A DNA stretch of 64,000 nt from contig BCKL01000027.1 of the NCBI GenBank assembly GCA_001600635.1, positions 193,079 to 257,078 of the forward strand, written 5' to 3'. Positions 48,301 to 59,870 of the stretch are shown one piece after another (position 1 is the first letter of the stretch; every line of letters starts with the position of its first letter). The position numbers and the translations under genes are program-made. Source of the stretch: Leucosporidium creatinivorum (lineage: Eukaryota > Basidiomycota > Microbotryomycetes > Leucosporidiales > Leucosporidiaceae). The notes under the pieces were generated by a model. It was not told where the DNA came from and searched no databases. It worked only from the letters and a program-made list of their open reading frames with translations.

Positions 48301-49791
48301 AGGGGGGGTGTTGGTGCGCTTGTGGCTCTTGTTGAAGGTGGGAGTGGTGGGAGGCGAGCGAGTAGAAGGGGAGGTCGGCTCGGCGCTGAGGAGAGAAGTG
48401 TCGGTGAAGGCCAGGGCGAGGGGTATGAGCTCGGTCGGCTTGGGAGGAAGGGTCGCGGCCTTTTGGATTTTGTTGATGGTGGAGGAAGGAGTAGTGGCCA
48501 GCAGAGGCGCATACGAGAGCAATGGCGAGAGCTCGGCGAGGGCGGTCTTCGACTGGGTGGGCGCCGAGGTGGAAGGAGTAACTTGAGAAGGCTGCGGGAG
48601 AAGACAAGGGTCAACGAGAGCTCTCCAAGTGTATCGAAAAGCTCCAGAGCATACCAACTCGTTCGATTCGTCGCGAACCTCTGCGCCGAGCTCGACAGCG
48701 GCGCAATCCTTCTTGCGAGCGAGGGGGGGAGGCGAGGTTGAGGTCTGTCAATCAGCGGGAGCGAAGATTCAGTGCTGTGCTTGCGACCAAACGAGGCAGG
48801 CCGAACTCACCTGGGTATCCTTGTCGCTCGTCAAGACCGCCGAAGGAAGGAGCGCCGAAACCACCTCCGAGTCCGACTGCTTGGCGAGCCAGCCTTCGAC
48901 ACAAGCGCAAGCGTGGGAGTCCTTGATGTCCCTCGACTCCTTGAAACGAGCGAAGAAACGAAAGGAGTCAGCGCGAGGTCGTCGGCGTGAGTAGAAAGAA
49001 GGGAAGCGCACCGAGATCTGAGCGTTGCGAGCGAGCAGCTCCCGAATCGAAGGCTTGACCACGGGCTTGACGAGGTAGATGGGCTAATAATAAGCAGTGA
49101 GAGTAGGTCAGCGCTCGTCCTCGCTCGCTCAGCCCTCTCCGAAAGCAAGCGATCGACTCACCCTCTTCCTTTGGTAGACCCCTCCTCCGCTCCGCGCACC
49201 AGTAGTAAGAGTAGAGAAGAGATTCGTGCGACTGAAAGGCTTCTGTTGGTGATCAGGCGAGCTGTTGGGCGTCGTTGCTGGCGTAGAGCTCGATGAAGCG
49301 GTTTCGCCTGAGGCGCAGGACGAGTTGGGCGAGCAGGAGTTGGAGGAGGGGGAGGGGCGGATAGGGGTAGCGGGGGTGGAAGTAGCTGCACCAAAGTCAA
49401 AGATCAGCGAGCTGCTACGAGAAGAGCGGAGAGAGGGAGCTCGGCGCTTACGAGGAGCTTGTTGACCCGCGACTCGCACCGCGCTCGGACTTGGAGCCGT
49501 CTGCTGCTGAGGCTGAGAAGCGACTGGCGAAGGCGAGATGCTGTAGGGCATCAACAAGAGTGAGGCGATCAGCGAGAGAAGAGGCGAGAGAAGTCGAGGA
49601 GAGAAGACTCACAACTCAGCGAGAGCAGAAAACGCTCCGACTAGGCAGAGGACGAAAGATCCAATGCAAATTCCGGAGACGAAGGGAGCAACGATGACAC
49701 CGAGAGTGTGGTGGAGGTTGATGAGGACGAGGACGAAGATGATGAGGTCCTTGAGGAGGATGGACAAGTCCTTGACGTCGAGAGGGAGCAT
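45318..49791 (-). CDS. large unrecognised membrane-anchored protein
   Basis: The gene starts MLPLDVKDLSILLKDLIIFV. Two N-terminal membrane segments follow (LIIFVLVLINLHHTLGVIVA and GICIGSFVLCLVGAFSAL). A disordered stretch leads to a conserved-looking block across several exons (PIYLVKPVVKPSIRELL, ESRDIKDSHACACVEGWLAK, LARKKDCAAVELGAEV). About 600 Ser/Thr/Pro-rich acidic residues follow. A C-terminal ordered domain comes next (DDDFVAEQRRSKCGVMNGRY, FVWKGKE, FNGLWTIRADPGFQHVALTI, AQKLAYNNWLCDWEEARN, SSLWAVQYCTTTNPTAQYL). The end is basic (KPARKPRSARR). All introns keep the frame, so it is treated as one gene of roughly 1,250 aa. I do not recognise the family. The N-terminal anchor could place the rest in the cytoplasm. 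Confidence 0.62.
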
Positions 49792-50519
49792 CTTCGGCGA
49801 TGGGTGAGGAGTGATGAGAAGGAAGGAAAGAGACGAGAACAGGAATTTCTCTCGGATGTAGGGCGATCGAACTCAAGACCAAGTCACATCAGACGAACAG
49901 CCCTACCCCGCTGTCACTCATTTGCAGCTGAAATGCCAGCGCCGAACTATCCGCAGAGGTGGCTGGCCGCCGAACGATCGTTGCTCCTTCTGTAGCCTCT
50001 TCCTCGCCTACGATTCAGCACTTTGTTCCACAAACGTATATCAAACGTACTCACCGACCCCTGCTCAAAAAATCAGCCCCTCAACTTGGCTACAGCTCAA
50101 GACCGAAACCGCGCCGAACTGCTCTCGGAGCCTCTACGAGCAGACGCGACGTGCGCCGGATCATCCGGCGGGTACCGGCTGTAGGCACTCGCACATGAGT
50201 TCCGTCAGCCACCTCTCAGCCACCTCCCGCCACCTCGGACAGCCGGTACAGCGGAGATTGGGGTGCTGAGGTGTAGCGTGACGGAGGACGGCGCCGAAAG
50301 ATGCGCGTGTTGTGTCGGCGTTCAGGGGCGTGACCTAGGAGGCTGCAGAGCTCTCGCGAGCTCGTCGAAGGGTGCTGCTATCACCTGAAATGACTTTGAA
50401 AGTGAGTGAGATCGGGGAGCTGAAGGGCGACCGCCGAGCCTGGACCAGCGCCGAGGGGGATGTGATGCGGTATCTGGAAGCTGCAGTGCAAGTATGAGTA
50501 TATGTCTACTACCCACCGA
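49792..50519. other. intergenic, no gene seen
   Basis: This is spacer between the start of the membrane-anchored protein gene and the stop of the RTA1-like gene on the same strand. The small plus-strand frames (49922-50269) overlap one another and show no splice-site support. Confidence 0.4.
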
Positions 50520-52102
50520 CTAGTATCTACTATCGCTCGTCAAGATCCTCTTTCCCATCTCCATGTTGCTCGTGCCCGTGTAGCTGTGCTCCAACGCCCG
50601 AGGTGACAAGCACCGCGCTGGCCAGAGGAAGACGAAGAGGGTCATACCGAGCCACAGTGGGAAGGCATCGAGGGCGTAGAAGAAGGCTTCGTGGGTCGCT
50701 AGGTAGGAGTCGTAGCTGTCGGTGGGTAGGAGGCGTCGAGATTAGCTTCGTCGATGAGGGGGCTGAAGGGAGACTTCGGCGCTGCTATCAAAGGTCACGT
50801 CTACTCACCCGCCGAGGAACTCGAACAACCGAAATGTACAGCGAATCTGGAAGTGAAGAAAGCGTCAGAAAGCTCCCGAGGCGAGGTAGAGAGCGAGCCG
50901 AGCAGACTTACGAGGATGGCGATGGACGTAAGGCATAGGACCAAGTAAAGCTGACGCCAGTCGTCGACGGGGGAGATCTTGAAAGGTCCATATATTTCCG
51001 AAAAGGTGTGTGTAGGAGCGTACCAGACGCTCGAGTACAGCTGGCGACTGCAGAAGAGGAGAGGGTCAGCTCGGCCATTCGACGGCCGAGACGACGGCGA
51101 GACCACTCACACTCGGAACCCAAAGTAAACAAGCACGACGACAAACAGACCGAACGAGACCACCTGCAGCGCCAGTCCACCGAGCATGCCCCGCTCTCCC
51201 CACTTTGCCATATCTCCTCCGCTCGCCTGCAGTCCTCCTGCTCCTCCTTGAATGATGAAAGTAAGGATGTCGGCGGCGAGAAAGATCTTGACGAGCCGAG
51301 TGCGGCGTATGAGTAGGCAGCGACGGGAGACTTCCTCGCCGAGGGAGAGGGCGAGTTGGGAGAGGAGGACGTAGTCGGTGGCGAGGAAGAAGCAGGGCTG
51401 TGAGAGAGGGAAGAAGGTCAGCTATCGAGCGGTGAGGATGTGAATATAGGATGAAGTAGGACGGACCGAGAGGAGGGTGACCTAGAGAAGCGTCGGCGAG
51501 AAATGGTCAGTTCGGCGCTCGAAGCCGGAGGTCGAGTGAAAGCTCTTCAGCTTACAGAGTTGGCGATGGCGTAGTTCATCACCTTGTAGGGGTTTCCAAT
51601 GTACCAAAGCCGAAGCGCGAAGCCCGCAGCCATGCCTGCAGCCGTTCAAGGTCAGTTCGACGCGCTCCGAACACATCGCCGAGCTCGCAGCGACTCACAA
51701 AACATGCCGATGAGGAGAGTAAGCATGTAACGAGGTCGTTTTGTGCGAATCCAGTCTGTAATAGTGCAGAAGATCAGCAACGGAACATCTGAAGGCGGGA
51801 AGAAGGACGAACGAGTGAAGAGGAAGAACCATGAACTACCGTACAGGGCAATGCCGAAGTAGCAAGGCCATTTGAGAGGAATGAAGCCAGAGCTATAGAT
51901 TGAATTGAAGTGTGAGTATGCTTTTTGCCTCTGATGTGGCGTAAGAGCTCACATTGGTCGCTCGGTCGACGTCTACGAGGGCAAGGAGCCGAGTCAGCCT
52001 CCTATATCGTCTCGGCAGCGTCGTACTCACATCTTCATCCGTCGCTAGAGCTACCGTTACGCACGCAAACACCACTAGCGTAGACAGAAGATGCTTCAAC
52101 AT
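50520..52102 (-). CDS. RTA1-like seven-TM membrane protein
   Basis: Exon 1 encodes a cleavable signal-like start (MLKHLLSTLVVFACVTVALA). Short exons then add DVDRATNSGFIPLKWPCYFG and WIRTKRPRYMLTLLIGMF. The body carries RTA1 family blocks: NPYKVMNYAIANSVTLLSP, CFFLATDYVLLSQLALSLGE, KIFLAADILTFIIQGGAGGL, GLFVVVLVYFGFRV, RCTFRLFEFLGGYDSYLATH and EAFFYALDAFPLWLGM. RTA1/RSB1-type proteins are linked to resistance to lipophilic compounds and to sphingoid base export. The end is LTSDSRY followed by TAG at 50520. About eight short introns are present. Confidence 0.85.
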
Positions 52103-52514
52103 GGTCGAAGACGAGCTTGCGAGAGAGCGGCGAGGAGGGGCTGAGGAAAGGGAAGGGAGCTGCAATGCCGTCTGAGTGTGAGCGGCTGCTTGATAGTCGA
52201 TTTCGTAGCTTGCTGAAAGGTGTGCAGGAAGGAGAAGAGTGTCAGCGCTCGTTCATCTAGCAGCAGATCCGTTTTCAGCGGGCGAGTGACCTCGCTACTT
52301 CGAATTACCCCAGATTCACCTCGCGACACTACTGCACTCGTAGCACCGCCGCTAAGGCAATGGGCGATGATAGACCATCTGTGGCGGTGTATCGAGCTGT
52401 TGGAAGCGGTGAGGCGAGTCAGAGGAGCACGAGGAGCCGAAGCCGAGAGAGGAGGGCGAAGGTTGGCGACCGAGAAGCACGCTGGGGAGAGCGTGGGAAT
52501 AATGTTAACACACC
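52103..52514. other. intergenic, no gene seen
   Basis: This is upstream DNA of the RTA1-like gene and 3' DNA of Tad1, both minus strand. A TCGGCG-poor stretch contains ordinary spacer only. Confidence 0.35.
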
Positions 52515-54251
52515 TTAGACTCCCACAGTGCCCGCGACGGCCGCTACAGTCTCCACCTCTGCCTCGGCCTCAACACCTGACTCGGCGCTCTCCTCCCTAA
52601 GCCTCCCATCCACCTCAAACCCCTCCCACCTCGCTCCACTGACCAACCAGCCGTACAAAGGCCCGTCGAATCTTCGCACAGCCCGCTTGGCCTGCTGGTA
52701 GACCGTGGCAGTGCCTTTCGCCTCGTGGTATGTCGAGCTGGCGGCTGAAGGACCGAGGTGGGAGCGAGCGGGGCCAGGACTGGAGAGGGTAAGAAGAGGC
52801 TTAACACGGTGGACTCGGCAGAGAGGGGTAAGACGCCTACTGGGGGGATGTAGCGAGGAGCAGGGCCCGGTATCGAGCGAAGAGCGCGAGCTTGCAGAGG
52901 CGAGATCTGCGCAATGCGAAAGGTTAGCTCTCCCTCCTTCGAGAAGCACGATGGGTACCTACGCACCTTGACTTGTCCCCAAGAGCTTCTCCTGCCTTCC
53001 GCTTTGCCTTTGCACCTTGCCGACTGCCGTTGACAAGCACCTCGACGCCTTGCGAAGCGACGAAAGAGATGGCTGCGAGGAGGCAGAGATCAGCGAGAGC
53101 TCCTCCTTAAAGACTGAGGTGGTAGCGACTTACACTCTGGACAAGAGAGAACCTCCGACTCCTCCACGCTCCTGCTCCTAGCCACCGCATCTCGAGCCGA
53201 CTCGAACTCGAGGTCGGTGAGAGCGACCTCCGGGCTCCGCACTCGCTCTCCATGGTACTCCCACTCGCCCAACCTTCCGCCGACAGCTCTACTGACTTCC
53301 TCTCCCACCCTCACCCTGTGCTCGATCGGCACACCTCCCACCACCAGTGCCTCAATCCCAATCCTCTCAACGCCGAGCGCCGCCAACAACGCGCCTTGCA
53401 CTCCGACAGCCGTCCATATGGCTAGCTTGTCGGAGCACGAATGAGAGGTCGTTGGAGGGGAATCTATTCGGCCTGGTTTGGTGCGAAGGGAGGAGATGGA
53501 AGAGTAGGAGACTCGACCTCGGTGGACGAGGGGAGGGTCGGCGGTACTGGTGGGGGATGAAGGAGTGGGTGCGGGAGCCGAGCGAGAGACTTGCATACCG
53601 AGAGAGGTGGCGAGGAGGGAGGAGGCCAGTTGCTCGACTGGTGTACAGGTGGAGGGAGCGGGACGGAGAGTCGGCGATGGGGGAGCGGCGAGGGAGAGGG
53701 AATAGGTCGATGCGTCTCCGCCTATGGGTTGCTCACTTAGCGAGAGTCCAGCGGGTAGTTGAGTAGATGAACTCACATGGCAGCGTGCTCACGTACATCC
53801 CCAGCTTGAGCCTGTCTCTCAGCTTCCACCCTCCTTCGGTCTTCTTCAGGCTGCTCGGCTGGCCATCTGACGCGCTCTGCAGCTGATCATAAATCCATAG
53901 TATCAGACCTCGTCGTGCGATGACCTCTGCGTGACTGTCATGCAGCACATCGCCGTGTGGAGGGAGCTTCGCATGAGGGAGGACTTTGAGGCCGGTGCTG
54001 CGCCGAGAACAGGTCAGCCGAGGCCAGGAGAGCACTGGATTACGCCCAACTTACCCTAATGATATGCACTCGACGTCCCAGCCTCCCTCGTCTCGCTGTT
54101 CGAAGCAGCAGAATCCGGCAAGAACGGTCCATTCAAGAGCGCCGTTCGAGCGTGGCTTGGGCTTGCCTTTGGGCGGTAGAGCGGTATAAGTCGATAGTAC
54201 CGTGCTAGCGATGAGATCTGCAAGCTCCAGTGGTAAAGAGAGCTGGGCCAT
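52515..54251 (-). CDS. TAD1: tRNA-specific adenosine deaminase Tad1/ADAT1
   Basis: The product starts MAQLSLPLELADLIASTVLS, then NGALEWTVLAGFCCFEQRD and VECISLGTGLKVLPHAKLPP. The deaminase zinc site is complete: HAE in DSHAEVIARRG (ligand His plus proton-shuttle Glu), PCGDAS in MYVSTLPCGDASTYSLS (first Cys) and SCSDKLAIWTAVGVQGALLA (second Cys). These are the ADAT1 family blocks. The enzyme converts adenosine 37 of tRNA-Ala to inosine. Downstream exons give AISFVASQGVEVLVNGSRQG and a C-terminal YHEAKGTATVYQQAKRAV block. The gene is divergent from the PAP2 gene, with 90 bp between start codons. It ends TVAAVAGTVGV. Confidence 0.9.
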
Positions 54252-54341
54252 CCCCCGAGCAGTCGGAAGCGAAAGAGGTGCCGAAGTAGTTCGCCTCTCT
54301 TGCTCCGCCTCTCACCTCGCTCTCCAGCTTCGACTTTGACG
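54252..54341. promoter_or_regulatory. 90-bp bidirectional promoter
   Basis: The start codons of Tad1 (54251, minus) and the PAP2 gene (54342, plus) are only 90 bp apart, so both 5' UTRs and both core promoters must share this space or reach into the neighbouring coding DNA. No TATA box is visible. Pyrimidine-rich TCTCTTGCTCCGCC lies next to the plus-strand start. Confidence 0.55.
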
Positions 54342-55474
54342 ATGGGCCGGTTCTTCACTCCTTCAAATCACCCCAAGCTGGCACGCTTCGCCCGAGCTCA
54401 TCTCGGCTGGTTCAGGACGGCGCTGCTCGTCGACTGGGGCTGCGTCATATTCCTCACCCTCGTCTCGTTTAAGCTGGAGGAAGCCTACCCCTACGAGCGT
54501 GATGTAGAGCATTACCTCGGCGATAACGACATCTCCTGGAAGCACACCGTCACTGAGCGAGTCTCTGTACTCCTGCTCCAGCGCCTCGCCTTCCACCTCC
54601 CGGCACTTCTTGTGGTCCTCATCGCCGCCATGAAACTCAGTCTGCACGACCTGCATCACGCGCTACTGGTGCTGTGCTCCTCCCAAGCCGTCATGCGCAT
54701 CACGGTGGATCTTTTGAAGCAACGGGCGAGTTCCTCCTTCGGCGCAGGTGCTCAACTCGAGAATGCTGCTGACCATTCACCTTACAGGTTGGTCGATTGA
54801 GGCCCGACTTCCTGGACCGATGCGCGTGGAGCGTACTCGAGAAGACGTGCACTGGACCCTACGAGCTGGTCAAGGACGGTCGGAGGAGCTTCCCCTCGGG
54901 TCATTCGAGCATGGCTTTCCAAGGCCTGTTCTTCCTCTGCCTCTTCATCGCGGGCAAGAATGGTGAGATCTGACTCACCAGGCTCGACCGAGAGTCCGCT
55001 GACCCTCCTTCGCTGGCACAGGCGCCTTCGCTTTCGGCGCGACCTTCCCTCGCTCGGGGCCGCTCCAGAGCCGTCTCCTGCGCTTTTTGCTCGCCGTCTC
55101 ACCTCTCTTCCTTGCCGCCTGGATCTGCGTCACGTAAGCTGTGACCTCGATGCCTCTAGATCCTCTCGCTGACCGTGTTCGCATGACCCTTCCCCCTTTC
55201 CGCTCTCCCCTCCCACCTCAACAGCCGCCTCGAAGACCACATGCACCACCCTACCGACGTTCTTGCAGGCTCCACCATCGGCATCCTCTCCTCCCTCGCC
55301 ATGTACTTGATCTACTACCCCTCGCCCTTCAACTCGTCGGACATCGACGCTATGCATCTTCCTCGCCTCGTGTATGGCAAGGATGAGCCGTTGGAGGGAA
55401 GGATCAGTCTCGGATTGGAGGAAGAGGAGGAGGGAGAGGGATTGCTCAGTGGGCGGGGAACGGAGGAGGTCTGA
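54342..55474 (+). CDS. PAP2 lipid phosphate phosphatase (DPP1/LPP-like)
   Basis: The protein starts MGRFFTPSNHPKLARFARAH. It has about six membrane segments and all three PAP2 motifs: motif 1 in LLKQRVGRLRPDFLDRC (K-x6-RP), motif 2 SFPSGHSSMAFQG (PSGH) and motif 3 RLEDHMHHPTDVLAG (R-x5-H-x3-D). Four introns are removed (after LLKQR, GKN, CVT and at the second exon). Such enzymes dephosphorylate diacylglycerol pyrophosphate, phosphatidate or related lipids in vacuolar or Golgi membranes. The C-terminal tail is acidic (EEEEEGEGLLS). Confidence 0.9.
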
Positions 55475-55757
55475 GCAGCGAAGGTGAGCTCTGAGCGCAT
55501 AGGTTGAGCTGCGAAAGCTGAAGACTGACTCGCCCTTCCTGCGCAGTACATACATCGAGCAAGCGAGCGAGTAGAAGCATAGTAGACTGCATAGCACACA
55601 GCATTATCCCATCATCAAGCTCTGGCCGCTCGCCTGTTGAACCTCGGCGCTCGCGTTTTGTCTCGCGGACTCCCACTCTCGAAGAACCGTACACGTCCAG
55701 AACGACCTCGACTTTGTACAGGCGCAGAACACTACCAATCGAACCCCACCCATCCAG
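55475..55757. other. short convergent spacer
   Basis: Here the 3' ends of the PAP2 gene and the CID protein gene meet. A GTGAGC ... GCGCAG pair just after the PAP2 stop could be a 3' UTR intron. There is no other feature. Confidence 0.35.
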
Positions 55758-58545
55758 TCATTCCTCCCCCTGCTCACCACCTTGCGCCTGCCCCATCCCC
55801 GGCGCCATCCCCTGCTGCCCCATCGCCTGCATCGCATTCATTTGCATCTGCCACGCGATCCACTGGCAGACCATCTCCGTCGACGGCATGACGCCGCCGT
55901 TCATCTGCAGCAGCATGGGCGCGAAGGCTTCCCACGAGGCGGGAGAGGTGGGGTCGAAGGAGGCGAAGTCGAGTGGCTGTTGAGCTACACGGGGTGGAGG
56001 GAGAGCGGAGGGAGGAGGCTGGTGCTGAGGTGTAGGATGGGAAGGAGGAGCGGCAACGGAGGTCGGGGTCAAGGTGGAAGGAGCGGGCGTACGATCCGGC
56101 TCGGGGTCCTCCCAGCTCTCTGCTCCCCCAGGTCGACTCGGCGGGGGCGGACGAGTCTCTGGCGGTGGGGAGGGAGCAGGCTCAGGCCTTGAGGGAAGAG
56201 GAGCGCGAGTCTCGATCGGAGGGTCAACCGCAGCGGGAGCGTCCCAGCGTCGTTTCCGAGGAGGTTGCTCGGCGCCGGAGGAGGAAGGGGAAGGACTGCG
56301 AGGGCGGGAACGAGGGTCGACGGAGGGGTTGGCGCTCTGCTCGCGTGAGCTGGGACCAGTCGAATAGTTGTTGACGGTCCTGCCGTTGTAGCTGTCCCTC
56401 TGGAAGCCGCCGCGGTTGCCTTCGAAGCCTCCTCGGCCGGCGCCGTCGAACGACCTTCCTCCTCCTCGGCCGCCATCAAATGACCCTCCTCCACGACCGT
56501 ACTGTCCTCCACCATGGCCGTTGTCCTGCTGACGTCCTCCGTGCTGCTCTTGCTGTCCGTAGCCGCCTCGGCCTGGCCCTTGCCATCCCCCTCCTCCTCC
56601 CCTCGCATCTTCGTACTCTCCTCGTCCGCCTCCGTTGCCCCAACCATCGCTAATCCCTCCACTCTGCTGACCACTCCACCCTCCACCGCCTTGAGCTCCC
56701 CAGCCGCCCTGCTGTCCTTGCTCCCAGCTTCCTGCACCTCCGTAGCCGTGTTGAGTCGTCGGAGGAGCGCCGTAACTCTGCTGCTGCTGATGCTGCTGAG
56801 GCTGAGATGGCGGATATGAGGGTACTGGTGGCGGTGTTGGATTCGTGGCGCCGCTGAGGACTTGTTGGAGGCTGGCGAGCTTGGCGGGGTCGAAGATAGA
56901 AGGATCGAAAGCGAGGGATGTCGGCGGAGGAGGCTGAGGTGTAGGAGAGGGTAGGCGGCTGTGTTGTGGGTGTTACGGGGTCAGTAAAATGTTCGCGTTC
57001 ATCCGAGTGTAGCGATAGGGACTCACGCGACGCCTGCACGAGCAGCTGCAACAGCTCGCTCGACTTCGTCAGTGACGGAAAGCGGGGTGGCAGGTGGTTG
57101 AGTGACGGTGCTGGTGGCGAGGAGGGCGGCTACGCTGGCTGGTAGACCGTTGACGGCTGCCGATGGTGCGTCTGTTGGCGCAGTGGAACCTAGAGAGCGA
57201 AGCTCGGGCGGGCGAGAGGGGAGTTGAGGAAGTGAGGAGCGGGAGGGTAGTGGTGCGTGAGGGATGGGGAAAGGGGAAGGACAAGCGGAGAGCACAGTTT
57301 CAGCTACGTGTTCTCGGGCTCGATACTTCGTTGTAGCTCATAGCTCGAGACGAAGACGGGAGGAAACGAAGGGATCGCATTGCGGGCACGGTGCGCGTTC
57401 TACGAAGCGCCGGAGGCGTGTATATGTAGTAGCCTCGTCCTTCTAATGTGCTTAGTCGTCGTCGGCGATGTTCGACGGGCCGCGGGAGTTTGGCGAGCGA
57501 CGACGGTTCGTAGGGCCGAGCTTGGAGGATGGAGAGGATGCAGGAAAAGGGGGGTAGTGACTCACCTTTGGGCACCGTAGGCGAGGCGGCGGGATCCTTG
57601 GAAACGTCGGAATTGATAGCTGCAAGCTTGGTGTTGATCCGAGCTAGCGAAGACGAGCTGAAGGTGCCGGCCTTCGACCAGATGTCGAGGACCTTGCGGA
57701 CCTTCTCCTGTGATGGGGCAGCGGTGTCAGCGAGTCGTGATCATAGTGAGCAAAGTCGCTGCAGCAGCCTGATGGGCTTGGCCGGTGTAAGCGAGCAAAG
57801 ATGGGCGGCCCGCCGTGCTTCGGCGTCTCGTGAACGAGCGCCGAGGTGGACGCATCAACTAGGGGGAGCTCGTCTAGTGGCGAAAACGTGGGCTTCCCTT
57901 TCAACCGAGAGATGCACCAGCTCTGCAAGCCAGCACGTCGACTCGGAGAGGTGCACACGCCGTCCACAGCCAGCCAGCGACCTCCTGCTGCACCTCACCA
58001 CCGACCACCGAGCCTCCGACAGCAGCGAAAGAGACTCACCCTGTGCTCCTTCTGACCATTCTCCCAGCAGTCGACCACCAGCTTGCTCAAGACGGCCTCC
58101 AGTTTGCTGAGAAAGGTCGCGCAAGTCCCTCCGCTGCCGTCGGCTGCTGCTGTTGACGATGATGCCGACGCATCCTGCTTGTCCTTGCCTTTGGTAGCCT
58201 TCTTGGCCTGCGAGCGAGCGTCTCGGGCGATGGCGTCGATGAGGTACAGCGAGTAGATCTTGCACGTCGAGGAAGCCCGCTTGTGGTGCTTGTACAGCGT
58301 CGAGACGAGCTGAGCGTCGGACTGCGAGTGTATAAAGATCAGTCGTGTACAGATGTGTGGCCTGTTGCTGCTGCTCACGGCTACGTTGGACATGGCGAGC
58401 TTGACAAGGCCCTCGACGGTCGACGAGCTGAGCGGTTTGCCCTTGGCTAGGGCGGCCTTGACCGAGCGGTCAAAGTCCTGCAGGCAATCATGTGAGCTGC
58501 AGGCCTGTAGTTGAGCAGCTCCGAGCTCACCTCGATGGACGACAT
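55758..58545 (-). CDS. RNA polymerase II CTD-interacting domain (CID) protein, RGG-rich
   Basis: Exon 1 codes only MSSIE (58531-58545). The following exons build a CID: FDRSVKAALAKGKPLSSSTV, LVKLAMSNV, QLVSTLYKHHKRASSTCKI, YSLYLIDAIARDARSQAKK, CATFLSKLEAVLSKLVVDCW and VRKVLDIWSKAGTFSSSSL. This is the fold of Nrd1/Seb1/Pcf11/SCAF proteins, which bind the phosphorylated polymerase tail and couple transcription with RNA 3'-end events. The rest is low-complexity: VTDEVERAVAAARAG, then Gln/Gly-rich and RGG-type repeats (GGRGGGRSFDG, RGGFEGNRGGF), a Pro-rich part and a Met/Gln-rich end (WIAWQMQMNAMQAMG). I see no RRM, unlike Nrd1/Seb1. Confidence 0.78.
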
Positions 58546-58735
58546 GGCGGCGTGACTTCAGAACGACGTGGTGAGGGCCAAAGAGCGCTGAGTCGCTTTC
58601 GCTCCTTCTACAACCTCGTCTCGCTACTTTCGACTCGCGGTGCTGCATCTGGAAGCTTCTTGCGGGACTAGACAGCTCTTCGCTACCTATTGGACCAGCT
58701 ACGCCGACCCGCGGCGCCCACCAGCTCGTTCTGCC
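58546..58735. promoter_or_regulatory. 190-bp divergent promoter at the inner border of the right arm
   Basis: The CID gene starts at 58545 (minus) and the F-box copy C at 58736 (plus). This short interval marks the switch from single-copy DNA to the mirrored arm. Confidence 0.45.
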
Positions 58736-59870
58736 ATGGACGATAAGCTCGCTCACTCCACTGACGCCGAAGCCGTCCCCAAGTCGATGCCCATACTACC
58801 GACAGAGCTCATACAGCACGTCCTACAACTCGCCCTCCCTCCCGTGCGCCTCGCGACGTTTCCGGAGCGCTACAAGCTACTCCGAACCTTCGCTCTCATC
58901 AGCAAGAGATGGACCCCATGGGCGCAAGCTGAGCTCAGACGGCACGCCTACGCTGACACTAGGAAAGCATGTCATGCATTGGAGCGCGCCGTCGACATGC
59001 CGGGACCGGTCAGCGTGGCTCGGCGAGCTCAATCCCTCCGCCTGAGCTGCGTCGAGAGCCCATGGTCGCCAACGGACCTGCGCCGACTATTGGGAAAGCT
59101 GCAGGACTGTGAGGAGGTGTGGCTGTGGCTTCGGAGTGCCGATAACGAGACGATAAACCTTGTCCTCGTCGCCGATAGTACGTCTTCGGCGCTCGGTCGC
59201 TCATCTAGCGCTCATCCAGCTAACTCGAACTCCTCGTGCAGCCCTCAAACGTCTCTACCTGGATGTTGCCTTCCTCAGGGCCATTCCCGGCGTCCCGGCC
59301 TTCTCATCCCTCGTCGAACTCTTCATCACCGAACCTTTCCATACGGACGACACGCTCGCCTTCCTCACCGAAATCGAGTTCCCGGCGCTACGCTCACTGG
59401 GAGTGGCCTCGTGGTACGACCTCGACGCCGCCGAGCACACTCATGTCATCGACGCGATCCTCGGCCGACTCGGTCCTCGCCTCAATCGCTTCCTCTTCAC
59501 CATCACGGAGGACCGCAGCTTTGAAGTCCTCGACATCGACTGGAAGCACTTCACCTCCCTCCGTTCCCTCGCTCTGGAAACCCCGAACGACGGGCAATTC
59601 CTCGAGGTCCTGCGCCTACTTCCGTCGAAGCTGGAAGCCCTACGCTTGCTGCGCAGCCCCGACGGTGGAACGCCAGGGATTGCCGAGCTCGTAAGGGAGC
59701 GCCCTGCGTCAATTTCGGCCCTCAAAACGTTGACGGTGCCATGGTGCCCAAAGGATGAGAAGTTGGAGATTGAACGCCTGTGCGCTGAGCGCGGGACGGC
59801 GATGGAGCAGCGAGAGGTGGCTTTGGACTGGTGGGAGGCATGGGAGGACCTTGTGCTCTATCGTTGGTGA
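58736..59870 (+). CDS. F-box-like protein, arm family copy C
   Basis: Two exons (58736-59177, 59242-59870) give 356 aa. The F-box-like segment lies at residues about 20-60 (LPTELIQHVLQLALPPVRLA, FALISKRWTPWAQAEL). Leucine-rich repeats follow (LKRLYLDVAFLRAIPGVPAF, LVELFITEPFHTDD, ALRSLGVASWYDLD, LGPRLNRFLFTITED, LRSLALETPNDGQFL), and the family tail is present (LDWWEAWEDLVLYRW). It is intact. It mirrors copy B of the left arm, sharing PPVRL(A/E)TFPERY, and lacks the long upstream block seen before the other three copies. Confidence 0.78.
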
